A stretch of 64,000 nucleotides of DNA from assembly GCF_000024405.1 (NCBI RefSeq), contig NC_013517.1, forward strand, positions 4,309,989 to 4,373,988, read 5' to 3'. Both the position numbers and the translations under genes were made by a program. Position 1 is the first letter of the stretch. Every line of letters starts with the position of its first letter. The notes beneath the pieces were generated by a model. The model saw only the letters and a program-made list of their open reading frames with translations, was not told the DNA's origin and ran no database searches. The DNA comes from Sebaldella termitidis ATCC 33386 (lineage in GTDB: Bacteria > Fusobacteriota > Fusobacteriia > Fusobacteriales > Leptotrichiaceae). Of the stretch, positions 36,373 to 44,460 are shown piece after piece.

Positions 36373-37446
36373 TTAATATTCCTCCCTAAATTTCAGAACT
36401 ACCGTTTTAGCTATAACATTAAGCAGAAATGTCATGAAAAACAGAATTAATCCTACTACGAATATTGTCTGAAATTCCAGGCTGCCTACCATTACTTCTC
36501 CAAAACTTTTATTTACCATATAACCGGTCATTGTCTGAACCTGTCCTAGAGGATTGAAATTCAAAACAGGCTTTGCTCCGGCTGCCATTGCAACTACCAT
36601 TGTTTCTCCCACGGCTCTGGAAATCGCCAGAATAAAAGAAGAAACTATTCCCGAAATTGCTGCCGGAATCGTTACATTCCATACCGTTTCAAACTTAGTT
36701 GCCCCTAATCCCAATGAACCTTCCCTCATTGTTTTGGGTACCGCTTTTAGTGCATCTTCACTTATTGACGCTACCAGAGGTGTTATCATTATACCGACGG
36801 CAAAGCTCGAGCTTAAGACATTAAATGTATCCACTCTCAGATTTGATGTTTCTTTAAAAAATCCCACAAAATTAAATGCAAGATACAAAAAAAGGACTAA
36901 AAAAATCAAAAATAATATCCCGAAAATTATTTTTGTTCTGATAAAATCTTTATCAATAAATCCTTTTACACATTTTATCATCATGTATAAGGAGAAAAGT
37001 ACAAGAAAAATAAGTGCTGCTTTTGCCAGCCATGAAATATTTTTCTTTAAAAAAGGCGTTATATAAAACAAAGCAAAAAAGCCATACACTACTGATGGTA
37101 TTCCTGCCAGTATTTCCAATACAGGCTTTAGTATATTTCTTGTTTTTGGGTTGGCATACTCACTCAGATATATTGCACTTCCCAAGCCCAGGGGAATGGC
37201 AAACAAGCATGAAAACACCACTATCATCATTGTTCCCACTACAAGAGGAAGTACATAATATTTTTCTCCTCTCGGATCCCATAGTTCACCATAAGAAAAA
37301 AGCTGCTTTAGTCTCTCTCCGTTAAAAAACGGTACTGACTCCAAAAATAAACTGGCAACAATGGCAGCTGTTGTTATTACGGATATAAAAGCAAAAATAA
37401 ATAATATTACCTTTACTATATTTTCTTTTAAGTATTTATTTTCCAT
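36373..37446 (-). CDS. pstC: Phosphate ABC transporter permease PstC, with a hydrophobic insertion
   Basis: A 357-residue permease partner of PstA. The ATPase-contact loop is M-R-E-G-S-L-G-L-G-A-T-K-F. After the conserved A-G-I-P-S-V-V-Y-G-F segment (about residue 115) there is a roughly 65-residue hydrophobic insertion (about 138-205) that looks like two extra membrane helices, before the usual M-I-T-P-L-V-A-S-I-S-E-D motif. That makes it longer than the 320-residue E. coli protein. Upstream of pstA and 95 bp after pstS. Confidence 0.93.
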   Translation of the reverse strand: MENKYLKENIVKVILFIFAFISVITTAAIVASLFLESVPFFNGERLKQLFSYGELWDPRGEKYYVLPLVVGTMMIVVFSCLFAIPLGLGSAIYLSEYANPKTRNILKPVLEILAGIPSVVYGFFALFYITPFLKKNISWLAKAALIFLVLFSLYMMIKCVKGFIDKDFIRTKIIFGILFLIFLVLFLYLAFNFVGFFKETSNLRVDTFNVLSSSFAVGIMITPLVASISEDALKAVPKTMREGSLGLGATKFETVWNVTIPAAISGIVSSFILAISRAVGETMVVAMAAGAKPVLNFNPLGQVQTMTGYMVNKSFGEVMVGSLEFQTIFVVGLILFFMTFLLNVIAKTVVLKFREEY

Positions 37447-37484
37447 TCCGGCTCCTTCGTTATAATAAATCTAAAATTATCTGT

Positions 37485-37531
37485 AACAGCTAAACAAGGA
37501 AAACCGCTCTTTTAGCGATTTTCCTTCTGTT
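37485..37531. other. Intercistronic hairpin between pstS and pstC
   Basis: AAGGAAAA-C-CGCT (37496-37508) pairs with AGCG-A-TTTTCCTT (37514-37526), and AACAG/CTGTT extends the base. Leftward there is no clear U-tract. It probably stabilises pstS mRNA or reduces readthrough, giving more binding protein than permease (inference). Confidence 0.65.
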
Positions 37532-37541
37532 ATTTATTTTT

Positions 37542-38435
37542 TTATTTCAATTTTGCTTTTTCTGCCGAGTAATCATCCAGCGGTATATATCCTACTTCTC
37601 TGGCAAGATCTGATACCTTATCAAGATAAAACTGTACAAAAGCTTTTACCTGTGGTTTTTCTGCATAAGACTTATTATTTACAAAAATAAATATTGGTCT
37701 TGATAACGGCTTATATGTACCATTCTGTACTGTCTCAGGGGTAGGCTCGATACCGTTTATTTTCAAAGCTGTTAACTTATCTGCATTCTCCTCATAGTAA
37801 GCAAATCCGAAGAACCCGAGTGATCCTTTATCTCCCTCCACGCCCTGTACCAATACATTATCATCAGAGCTTGGTGTATAATCTTTTCTTATTTTATTTT
37901 TTCCAAGTATCGCTTCTATAAAGTAATCATAAGTTCCCGAATCTTCATCTGGAGCATATAATTTTATAGGTGTATCAGGCCATTCAGGTCTTACATCCTT
38001 CCATGTCTTTATTGTGCTTCCTTCAGACCAGATTTTCTTTAACTCATCTGTTGTTAAATCCTGTGCCCAAGTATTTTCTTTATTTACAACCATTGTAATT
38101 CCGTCTTTTCCTACCTGGATTTCTGTGAATTCAATGTTATTCTTTTCAGCCAGTGCTTTTTCTTCCGGCTTCATTTCTCTTGAAGCATTGCTGATATCCA
38201 GTTCCCCGACTGTAAACTTTTTAAATCCTCCGCCGGTACCTGATATTCCTACAGAAACATTTACACCAGATTCTACATTTCTAAACTCTTCCGCTACAGC
38301 CTCTGTAATAGGTGCTACTGTAGATGATCCGTCTATTATTACTTCACCGCCGAGTCCTGATGATTCACCTTCTCCGCCTCCGCAAGAAACTAAAAGACCC
38401 AGTGAAATTAACATTAAAGCAAAAATCTTTTTCAT
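37542..38435 (-). CDS. pstS: Phosphate-binding lipoprotein PstS
   Basis: A 297-residue receptor that delivers phosphate to PstCA. The lipoprotein signal ends L-L-V-S-C (Cys18). The binding fold shows D-G-S-S-T-V-A-P (phosphate loop), G-T-G-G-G-F-K-K and D-E-D-S-G-T-Y-D-Y-F, all in the expected order. GGGAGG precedes the ATG. First gene of the pst operon, behind an array of four Pho-box-like repeats. Confidence 0.96.
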   Translation of the reverse strand: MKKIFALMLISLGLLVSCGGGEGESSGLGGEVIIDGSSTVAPITEAVAEEFRNVESGVNVSVGISGTGGGFKKFTVGELDISNASREMKPEEKALAEKNNIEFTEIQVGKDGITMVVNKENTWAQDLTTDELKKIWSEGSTIKTWKDVRPEWPDTPIKLYAPDEDSGTYDYFIEAILGKNKIRKDYTPSSDDNVLVQGVEGDKGSLGFFGFAYYEENADKLTALKINGIEPTPETVQNGTYKPLSRPIFIFVNNKSYAEKPQVKAFVQFYLDKVSDLAREVGYIPLDDYSAEKAKLK

Positions 38436-38484
38436 TATATATCCTCCCGCTAACTTTTTTTCTATGGTAATTTTACATTATTTA

Positions 38485-38523
38485 TGTAAACAGAGTATAA
38501 ATCTAATGTAAAAAAAATGTAAA
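38485..38523 (-). promoter_or_regulatory. Pho-box-like repeat array and promoter of pstS
   Basis: Read leftward, TTTACA (38523), TTTACA (38512), TTTATA (38501) and TTTACA (38490) start exactly 11 bp apart. This matches the TT(A/T)ACA-N5 direct-repeat pattern bound by PhoP in Bacillus. The first repeat can also act as a -35, 18 bp from TATACT (38499-38494). The fourth repeat also pairs with TTTACAT at 38472 as an inverted repeat. No phoP/phoR gene is in the window. Confidence 0.7.
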
Positions 38524-38604
38524 AATTTTATCGGGATATATCAAAAAACAGCCTCTGTCATAAGACCAAAAGGCTGTTCTATATGTAATCATTTTATTAT
38601 CAAA

Positions 38605-38690
38605 TGGTACCGAAGGCGGGACTTGAACCCGCAAGAGCCTAAGCTCGTCAGATTTTGAGTCTGATGTGTCTACCATTTCACCACTTCGGC
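38605..38690 (-). tRNA. tRNA-Leu (anticodon CAA)
   Basis: Read leftward it folds as a class II tRNA: acceptor GCCGAAG with CTTCGGT, a D-arm with A-A-T-G-G-T-A-G-A-C, anticodon stem CAGA/TCTG around loop C-T-CAA-A-A, a variable arm of leucine-tRNA length, the T-arm G-C-G-G-G-TTCAAGTC-C-C-G-C, discriminator A, and an encoded CCA (38605-38607). It decodes UUG. An overlapping open frame is an artefact. Confidence 0.95.
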
Positions 38691-38701
38691 AATACCTATA
38701 T

Positions 38702-38730
38702 AGTATATAAAATAATTTTAAATTTGTCAA
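38702..38730 (-). promoter_or_regulatory. Promoter of tRNA-Leu
   Basis: Read leftward, TTGACA (38730-38725), a 17-bp spacer and TATACT (38707-38702) form a near-consensus promoter 12 bp before the tRNA. Confidence 0.8.
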
Positions 38731-38866
38731 TTCAGTATTTATAATATATTTCATGTTTTTTATTTTATCTGTAATTTGTAAAAAATTTTACAATCCCTTT
38801 ATTATCGGCAAATCGTCTTTTATAAGCTAAGTATACCAGTGCAGCAGCTCATTCAGCCGTATTTTT

Positions 38867-39406
38867 TTAATCATAATATTTTAGTCTGCTTTCTATTTCT
38901 GTATATCTGTCAGAGCCTATTAATTCTATCAATTCTATATTAGACCTGATTTTCTTCTTTTTTATTACAGGCAGTATTATTTTTATTTCTTTATTTGTAA
39001 AACCTGTAAGCTTCAGGGTATCTTCATCCAATTTATTGATATTGTGTCGGTTTCTTACCTTTTCTTCACGTGAAACATATAAAAGCTTCTCTGCTTTTTC
39101 CATTCCTGCCTTACCAAAACCTTTTATTGCCGACAGCTCGTTAATTGAAAAAACATCACCAGCGAACTCTTTATATACAGATATTTTTTCTGCCTGTGAC
39201 TTGCTGAATCCTGCTGTAATAAGATCTTCATATTCAGACCTGTTTATATCCATTTTATCATAATCCTGACTGTATTCTTTCTGCTTCATAGTCAGTCCCG
39301 ATTCATCTATCTCCACTTTTGTCTTAATATTGTCACTTATGAATATTTTCAGTACATTTCCTGCCAATACAAGGACTATTAAAAAAACTGTAATTTTCAG
39401 TTTCAT
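38867..39406 (-). CDS. Helix-hairpin-helix (ComEA-like) membrane-anchored protein
   Basis: A 179-residue protein with an N-terminal membrane helix or signal anchor (about 4-23) and one clear helix-hairpin-helix pair around residues 55-110 (I-T-A-G-F-S-K-S-Q-A-E-K-I ... I-K-G-F-G-K-A-G-M-E-K-A). A second HHH-like stretch follows. ComEA binds incoming DNA in competence with this layout; here the linker is longer and no comEC is adjacent, so a competence role is only possible. The ATG at 39406 has GGGGGTG upstream. Contains a near-parS sequence at 39062. Confidence 0.75.
   Translation of the reverse strand: MKLKITVFLIVLVLAGNVLKIFISDNIKTKVEIDESGLTMKQKEYSQDYDKMDINRSEYEDLITAGFSKSQAEKISVYKEFAGDVFSINELSAIKGFGKAGMEKAEKLLYVSREEKVRNRHNINKLDEDTLKLTGFTNKEIKIILPVIKKKKIRSNIELIELIGSDRYTEIESRLKYYD
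39062..39077. promoter_or_regulatory. parS-like 16-mer inside the HHH gene
   Basis: TTCTTCACGTGAAACA matches the bacterial parS consensus TGTTNCACGTGAAACA except at two positions near the left end. A second near-match lies at 56961. Both contain the central CACGTG with flanking TT/AA. Confidence 0.4.
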
Positions 39407-39446
39407 ATTCACCCCCGATGAACTTCAAAATATTATTGCTCTGCTT

Positions 39447-39962
39447 TTATTCTGTATTTTGCTTTACTGCCCTATGACTTTTTCTCTTTTTTAGTGTTTT
39501 TTTGCTGAATGAGTCTGACAGCACACTTATATTTCCATCTCTTTCAAGCATAGCCAGATCCACTTCCTTTACTTCTTTCACACCATGCTCTCTCACTGCT
39601 TCATATAACTCTTCAAATGTTATTCTGGTTTTTCTCAGATTTTCCTCATTTACATAACCTTTATATATAAGAAGAATCGGTTTTCCCTGTATTGCATCAT
39701 CCAGCTTCCTAGATCTGTACAGAAGCAATTTCAAAAGATAATTCCATATAAAAAGTGTAATTGCTGCTGTTATACCTCCGCTTAAAGTACTGTTAGGCCC
39801 TACCATTGCATTTTGAACAGCATTGCTTATCAGCAGAATAAAAACCAGATCTACTGTTGTCAGCTGTGCCAGTTCTTTTTTCCCAAAAAGCCTTAAAGCC
39901 AGAATAATAAAAAAATATACTACAGTTGTGCTAAACGCTATTTTCAAATATTCATAAGCCAT
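39447..39962 (-). CDS. DUF421 membrane protein (YetF-like)
   Basis: A 171-residue protein with about three N-terminal membrane helices (starting Y-L-K-I-A-F-S-T-T-V-V-Y-F-F), then a cytoplasmic domain. The L-R-L-F-G-K-K-E-L-A-Q-L-T and D-L-V-F-I-L-L-I-S-N segments are the DUF421 hallmark; K-P-I-L-L-I-Y-K-G begins the soluble part. ATG at 39962 preferred because GGAG lies 8 bp upstream. Members are seen in spore-formers and other anaerobes, with no settled function. About 40 bp beyond the preceding DUF819 gene, same strand. Confidence 0.88.
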   Translation of the reverse strand: MAYEYLKIAFSTTVVYFFIILALRLFGKKELAQLTTVDLVFILLISNAVQNAMVGPNSTLSGGITAAITLFIWNYLLKLLLYRSRKLDDAIQGKPILLIYKGYVNEENLRKTRITFEELYEAVREHGVKEVKEVDLAMLERDGNISVLSDSFSKKTLKKRKSHRAVKQNTE

Positions 39963-40003
39963 TATTACCACTCCTCTTGGTATATTCCCGGATGATACTT
40001 GAT

Positions 40004-41200
40004 TTACCCTACAGTATACTTAAGTATGTTTCCTACAATTACTCCCATATAATTTCCCAGAATATATCCCCATATACCAGAAAGCATAACCGGTATAATA
40101 AGTGTATTCCATCCTTTGGCTATTGCCATAGCCGCAGCTGTGGTCGGACCTCCTATTGCTGCATTGGTAGAAAGTAATATTTCATCCAGTTTGAATTTGA
40201 ACAGTTTTCCCACAAACAGTGAAAATAAAAGATTTACTATTACAATAAGCAGACAGAACGGAAATAACACAGCTCCGTGTTTTAATATTTCCATTATTGA
40301 AGCAGGTATTCCCAGAACTACAAAAAATAAATATATTAAGAAAGTCCCTATTTCATCTGAACCGTTTATTTTATTGAAAAATTTTGAAAATACAGTAGCC
40401 AGAATAAGTGTCAGTGTTGTCATTATCAAATACATATTTCCAAAAATAGTATTTATTATTTCCATGACTGTATTATCTTTTGGTATAACTGTTTTAAAAT
40501 ATCCGGCAGCCATATTGGAAATACATGCTATAAAAAAAGCAACCGCAAGTGATACTGCTATATCTTTCAGGGAAATTTCCTTTCCCTTCCAGTAATCTGC
40601 TGCTCCTGTATTTTCACTGCTGTTTTCTCCGCTTTCCAGTCCGAATTTTTTTATCAGGAATTTTGACGATGCCAGATTCATTACTATAAGAAAATAAAGC
40701 GCCATTACCATGTTATCAGCAACAATTGTGGCATTTGTTATATTTTCAGGTGCATTAAAAGCGGCTGTCATTGCTACGAAATTCACTCCTCCACCAATAT
40801 AGCTTCCCGTTATCATTCCGGCTATTTTATAAAGATGCGGAACAAAGGCCCCAAATACAAATGTTGCTATAAAAGCTCCCAGAACTGTCCCTATTGCGGA
40901 AATATTAAACATTCCAAACATTCTTCCGCTTTCTTTATAAATTTTTCTTATATCTGCTTTGAACAGCAGCAGCGGAATAGCCACAGGAATTACATAATCC
41001 CATACTGTATCATATACCGGACTTGATGTAGGTATTATTTTAAAATTTGCCAGAAGCATCGCTCCCAGCAGTGCTATAATCGCCCCTGTTATTTTAGCGG
41101 CCCATTTATACTTTTGTTCAAGTACTATACTTACTGCTGCCCAGCCTATTATTACAGTCCATAAAACCCAATAGTTACTTTCTCCAATTAAAGAATTCAT
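40004..41200 (-). CDS. DUF819 integral membrane protein (YjcL-like)
   Basis: A 398-residue protein with about ten membrane helices. The opening Y-W-V-L-W-T-V-I-I-G-W-A-A and the glycine-rich S-Y-I-G-G-G-V-N-F-V-A and G-P-T-T-A-A-A-M-A segments are typical of DUF819. These families resemble secondary carriers or carboxylate permeases in topology, but no substrate is known. Its stop is 41 bp before the DUF421 start, so the two may be co-transcribed. Upstream is the ferredoxin gene. Confidence 0.86.
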   Translation of the reverse strand: MNSLIGESNYWVLWTVIIGWAAVSIVLEQKYKWAAKITGAIIALLGAMLLANFKIIPTSSPVYDTVWDYVIPVAIPLLLFKADIRKIYKESGRMFGMFNISAIGTVLGAFIATFVFGAFVPHLYKIAGMITGSYIGGGVNFVAMTAAFNAPENITNATIVADNMVMALYFLIVMNLASSKFLIKKFGLESGENSSENTGAADYWKGKEISLKDIAVSLAVAFFIACISNMAAGYFKTVIPKDNTVMEIINTIFGNMYLIMTTLTLILATVFSKFFNKINGSDEIGTFLIYLFFVVLGIPASIMEILKHGAVLFPFCLLIVIVNLLFSLFVGKLFKFKLDEILLSTNAAIGGPTTAAAMAIAKGWNTLIIPVMLSGIWGYILGNYMGVIVGNILKYTVG

Positions 41201-41219
41201 TTCCTCTCCTTATTATATT

Positions 41220-41471
41220 TTATTTATGATTATGACAATGGCATTCTCCGCCGAAAGCATTCATTATGCTTTCATCAGTTCCGTCATAATATGAAACTGC
41301 ACTATATTCACATATATCTTTACAGTCTTCACACCCGTCAGGACACTCAAATCCATTGTTTATAGTTATCTGATTATTTACCAGCGTCATATTCTGTATA
41401 GGACATTTTTCTATACATTGTTTACATCTTGTACAATTTCCTTTTATTATAGGATACCAATTATCTGCCAT
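41220..41471 (-). CDS. Two-cluster 4Fe-4S ferredoxin-like protein
   Basis: An 83-residue cytoplasmic iron-sulfur protein. The first cluster motif is C-T-R-C-K-Q-C-I-E-K-C-P; the second is C-P-D-G-C-E-D-C-K-D-I-C, with unusual spacing. The C-terminus ends C-H-C-H-N-H, which could bind an extra metal. The start overlaps the end of the hemZ-type gene by 11 bp, so the two are translationally coupled. A likely electron donor for that radical-SAM enzyme (inference from coupling). Confidence 0.85.
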   Translation of the reverse strand: MADNWYPIIKGNCTRCKQCIEKCPIQNMTLVNNQITINNGFECPDGCEDCKDICEYSAVSYYDGTDESIMNAFGGECHCHNHK

Positions 41472-42867
41472 TAACTGCCTCCCTTATTCTCTCTTTTTTC
41501 TTTTTCAGTCTCTCTTCCAGCTCATCTATCCACATCAGCGGATCTTTAGGATTAATAAGTCTTTCTATTGTTCTGTTTCTTATATCGCCGGTTATCAGCT
41601 TAGTTACTGCACCTGCACCTATTCCGATAATTGTCTTATTTTCTTCTATAGTCTCTATATTATAAACAGATTCTTTATCCTGTAATGAATAGCCTATATT
41701 TTCTCCCCATTCAAAGCTGTTTTTCTGTCTATACATATAATAAGGATAAAGTCCTTTTTCTCTGGTTATTTTATATATGTTACCGTAAATTTTTTTGTAA
41801 TTCAGATTTTTTGCAAGCAGATAGTTATCTTTATTTAGTCCGCTTGTTTTCTTTATGGCAAGATTATGTATTGTAAGATTATCCATATTGTAGGTTCCGG
41901 CTTTTTGTAAAGTGTAAAGTATATCATCTGTAGTTTCTCCGGGAAGACCCAATATCAGATCCATATTTACTATAAACCCCATTCTTTTTGCCTCATTAAA
42001 TATACGGTCAAATTTTTCCTGATCATGGTACCGGTTTACCTCTTTCAGAGTTTTCATATTAAAGGTCTGAGGATTTATACTTATTCTGTCTACATTCCAG
42101 TTTTTCAAAACCTCAAGTTTTTCTTCATCTATTGTATCTATTCTTCCCAGCTCATATGAAAACTCTTTCAGTTTGCCTATGTCATAATTCTGATTTATTA
42201 CTCTCAGCATTTTTTCCATTTCTTCCTTTGAGAGTATAGACGGGGTTCCTCCGCCCACATATATGGTATTTACCTCAAGACCCAGTTCTTTTACCAGCTT
42301 TCCTATCTCTCTTATTTCATATAACAGTGTATTATAATATTCCTCAAATCTTTCCAGATACTTTCCTTCTTTAAGATATGAAGGAAACGAGCAGTAAGAG
42401 CATCTGCTCGGACAGTATGCTATCCCTATATAAATCCCTATTGTCCTGTTTTCCATATATTTCAGTTCACGCTTGGCGATTTCTATAAGAAGTTCTGCTT
42501 TTTCCCTGCTCACCTGATAAAAATCCGTCAGTATACTTTCTATATAATGAAGATTAAAACCTGAATCAAAGAATTTATGTACTATTTTGGTAGGACGCAC
42601 TCCTATAAGGGACCCCCATTTATAATCCTTATCATATAATTTCAGCAGTGAAATCCTCGCCATCACATCCAGCTGGTCATCAAAAGAATCGCTTATTTTT
42701 TCATATGAAAACTCCACGGTTTTTTTTCCGTTTGAAGTTATTACTGTGCATTTTTCATCATCCTCCATACCCTCTATCTTTACTGCTTCCTCTTCAGCTT
42801 CAGGTACCAGTATCCTTATGAATTCTGTAAGCTTTCCCGGATTCATTTTTATATTTGATTTTACCAT
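41461..42867 (-). CDS. hemZ: HemZ-type radical SAM coproporphyrinogen dehydrogenase-like enzyme
   Basis: A 468-residue radical-SAM enzyme with the C-x3-C-x2-C cluster at Cys152, Cys156 and Cys159 (Y-C-P-S-R-C-S-Y-C-S-F). An N-terminal region containing G-V-R-P-T-K-I identifies the HemZ branch rather than classic HemN. G-G-G-T-P-S follows the cluster. Family enzymes are related to oxygen-independent coproporphyrinogen III oxidase. Several relatives are not heme-synthesis enzymes but bind or traffic heme, and no other heme genes are in the window, so the exact reaction is open. Confidence 0.85.
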   Translation of the reverse strand: MVKSNIKMNPGKLTEFIRILVPEAEEEAVKIEGMEDDEKCTVITSNGKKTVEFSYEKISDSFDDQLDVMARISLLKLYDKDYKWGSLIGVRPTKIVHKFFDSGFNLHYIESILTDFYQVSREKAELLIEIAKRELKYMENRTIGIYIGIAYCPSRCSYCSFPSYLKEGKYLERFEEYYNTLLYEIREIGKLVKELGLEVNTIYVGGGTPSILSKEEMEKMLRVINQNYDIGKLKEFSYELGRIDTIDEEKLEVLKNWNVDRISINPQTFNMKTLKEVNRYHDQEKFDRIFNEAKRMGFIVNMDLILGLPGETTDDILYTLQKAGTYNMDNLTIHNLAIKKTSGLNKDNYLLAKNLNYKKIYGNIYKITREKGLYPYYMYRQKNSFEWGENIGYSLQDKESVYNIETIEENKTIIGIGAGAVTKLITGDIRNRTIERLINPKDPLMWIDELEERLKKKKERIREAVNGR

Positions 42868-42870
42868 TTT

Positions 42871-43386
42871 TTATTCACCTGTTATTCCGTTATACTTTCT
42901 GACTCTTTCAGCTCTCCTAAGCATTTTTTTATATGATCTGAATGTATATACTTCTACTTCTATATTAATATTATCATTTTTGTCAAAAATTCTTTTAAAG
43001 GCTTCCAGTCTGCCGTTTCCTTCAAAAGCTATATATGTATCATTTTTTCTCTTTATTGCTTTTATCCATGAAATAGAGGGCAGATATTTCCCGAGAAATT
43101 CCCTGTCAATATTCTTTTTTTCCTTTATTTCCGTTTTATTTTCTTCAAGCACTGCTATTCTTTCGTTAAGCTTGGATATTGCATTTTCCCTGTCAATTAT
43201 GTGTATTTTGTCAATCTTGTTCAGCGGAACCATAAGAAACTCAGAGCTTCTCCTGTTTCTCCCGGCATCTATCATAAACTTGGCAAGAAAAATATCTTTT
43301 TTCTCCAGGTCTTTTACTTCTTTCCTTTTAGAAAACAGATAGTTCCACAGTTTTCTTAACATTTTAAACATTCTGTCTGCCCTCAT
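42871..43386 (-). CDS. Uncharacterised basic protein with a possible ParB/sulfiredoxin-like domain
   Basis: A 171-residue, lysine- and arginine-rich cytoplasmic protein. The middle V-P-L-N-K-I-D-K-I-H and the later Y-I-A-F-E-G-N-G-R-L-E-A-F-K recall the ParB/Srx nuclease fold, where a conserved D/E-G-x-x-R follows the first strand. A coiled-coil-like stretch (about 75-105) lies between. The start is uncertain: ATG at 43386 has little Shine-Dalgarno, while the ATG five codons later has GAGG upstream. It is 3 bp before hemZ. I do not recognise a specific family. Confidence 0.55.
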   Translation of the reverse strand: MRADRMFKMLRKLWNYLFSKRKEVKDLEKKDIFLAKFMIDAGRNRRSSEFLMVPLNKIDKIHIIDRENAISKLNERIAVLEENKTEIKEKKNIDREFLGKYLPSISWIKAIKRKNDTYIAFEGNGRLEAFKRIFDKNDNINIEVEVYTFRSYKKMLRRAERVRKYNGITGE

Positions 43387-43411
43387 TCCGTTATCATTTA
43401 GATACTGCTGT

Positions 43412-44224
43412 TTACTTAGTCATAAACATGAATGCCAGCATCACTATTCCCAATATTATTCTATAATATCCGAAAACTTTAAAATCATGCTTTTTTATGT
43501 AATCAAGAAAGAGCTTTATTACTATATAAGATATAATAAATGACAAAACAAATCCAAGAGCTATGAGGAATACCTCATATCCCGAAAGATTAAACCCTGA
43601 TTTCATTATCTTATAGAAGCTTGCCCCGAACATCGTCGGAATTGCAAGAAAAAATGAGAACTCTGTTGCCAAGACTCTTTCCAGTCCCAGAAGAACTCCT
43701 CCTATTATGGTAGCTGCTGATCTTGATGTTCCCGGTATCATCGCCAGACATTGGAAAAATCCTATTCCCACAGCTGTCTTAAAGCTGAGCTCCTGTATAG
43801 TTTTAGTTTTTACCTTTACTTTTTTGCTGCTTTCTATAATTATAAGAATAACACCGTAAATAATAAGCATTAAGGATACAGTAAAAGGATTAAAAAACTT
43901 TTCTTCCAAAATATCATCGAATAACTGTCCGAGAACTACTGCCGGCAATACTGCTACTGCTATTTTTATCCACATATTCCATATGTCCTTGTTTTTTTCC
44001 TTGTCATTTGAAAAGGGCCATAATCTGGGAAAATAATATACAAGTACTGATAATATTGCTCCAAGCTGTATTATTATCAAAAATGAATCAGTAAATTCTT
44101 TATTTGAAGATAACTTTATAAAATGATCCACGATTATCATATGCCCTGTACTGCTTACCGGAATAAATTCCGTAAGACCTTCCACAAGGCTCAGAATAAA
44201 AACTTTTATTATGTCTAAAATCAT
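43412..44224 (-). CDS. uppP: Undecaprenyl-diphosphatase
   Basis: A 270-residue membrane enzyme that removes a phosphate from undecaprenyl diphosphate to recycle the cell-wall lipid carrier; also called BacA. The (E/Q)-x-x-x-E motif region is G-L-T-E-F-I-P-V-S-S-T-G-H-M, and P-G-T-S-R-S-A-A-T forms the second half of the active site. Seven to eight membrane helices. GGAAAT-type site upstream of the ATG. Same strand as the ParB-like gene, 26 bp apart. Confidence 0.96.
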   Translation of the reverse strand: MILDIIKVFILSLVEGLTEFIPVSSTGHMIIVDHFIKLSSNKEFTDSFLIIIQLGAILSVLVYYFPRLWPFSNDKEKNKDIWNMWIKIAVAVLPAVVLGQLFDDILEEKFFNPFTVSLMLIIYGVILIIIESSKKVKVKTKTIQELSFKTAVGIGFFQCLAMIPGTSRSAATIIGGVLLGLERVLATEFSFFLAIPTMFGASFYKIMKSGFNLSGYEVFLIALGFVLSFIISYIVIKLFLDYIKKHDFKVFGYYRIILGIVMLAFMFMTK

Positions 44225-44388
44225 TGTATTTCCTCTTTCTTTTTTTATTTTATGATTATACCATGTTTTATGCTATAAAAACAGAATTTTAATTTAATTC
44301 TGAATCTTTCTGTTGAACACTGAAAAATATTAATTTTTTGAAAAAGCATAAGGATTAATTATCATATCAAATAGAAAGAAATTAAAAA

Positions 44389-44419
44389 ACAGGATCTGAA
44401 TTTATATATCCTTTCCTGT
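44389..44419 (-). terminator. Terminator of the DUF4240 gene
   Basis: ACAGGA pairs with TCCTGT. Leftward the RNA then reads GTTTTTTAATT. The stop codon is 42 bp before. Confidence 0.6.
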
Positions 44420-44460
44420 CTTTTCAATACCTGTGAAATTTTTTATTTCGCAATTCGTTT

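Noticed and set aside
36554-38511. Rightward frames of 100-170 codons across the pst genes
   Set aside because: Antisense shadows of pstC and pstS with no ribosome-binding sites.
38503-38754. 83-codon leftward open frame
   Set aside because: It runs through tRNA-Leu and the pst promoter; its middle is simply the translated tRNA, a known artefact.
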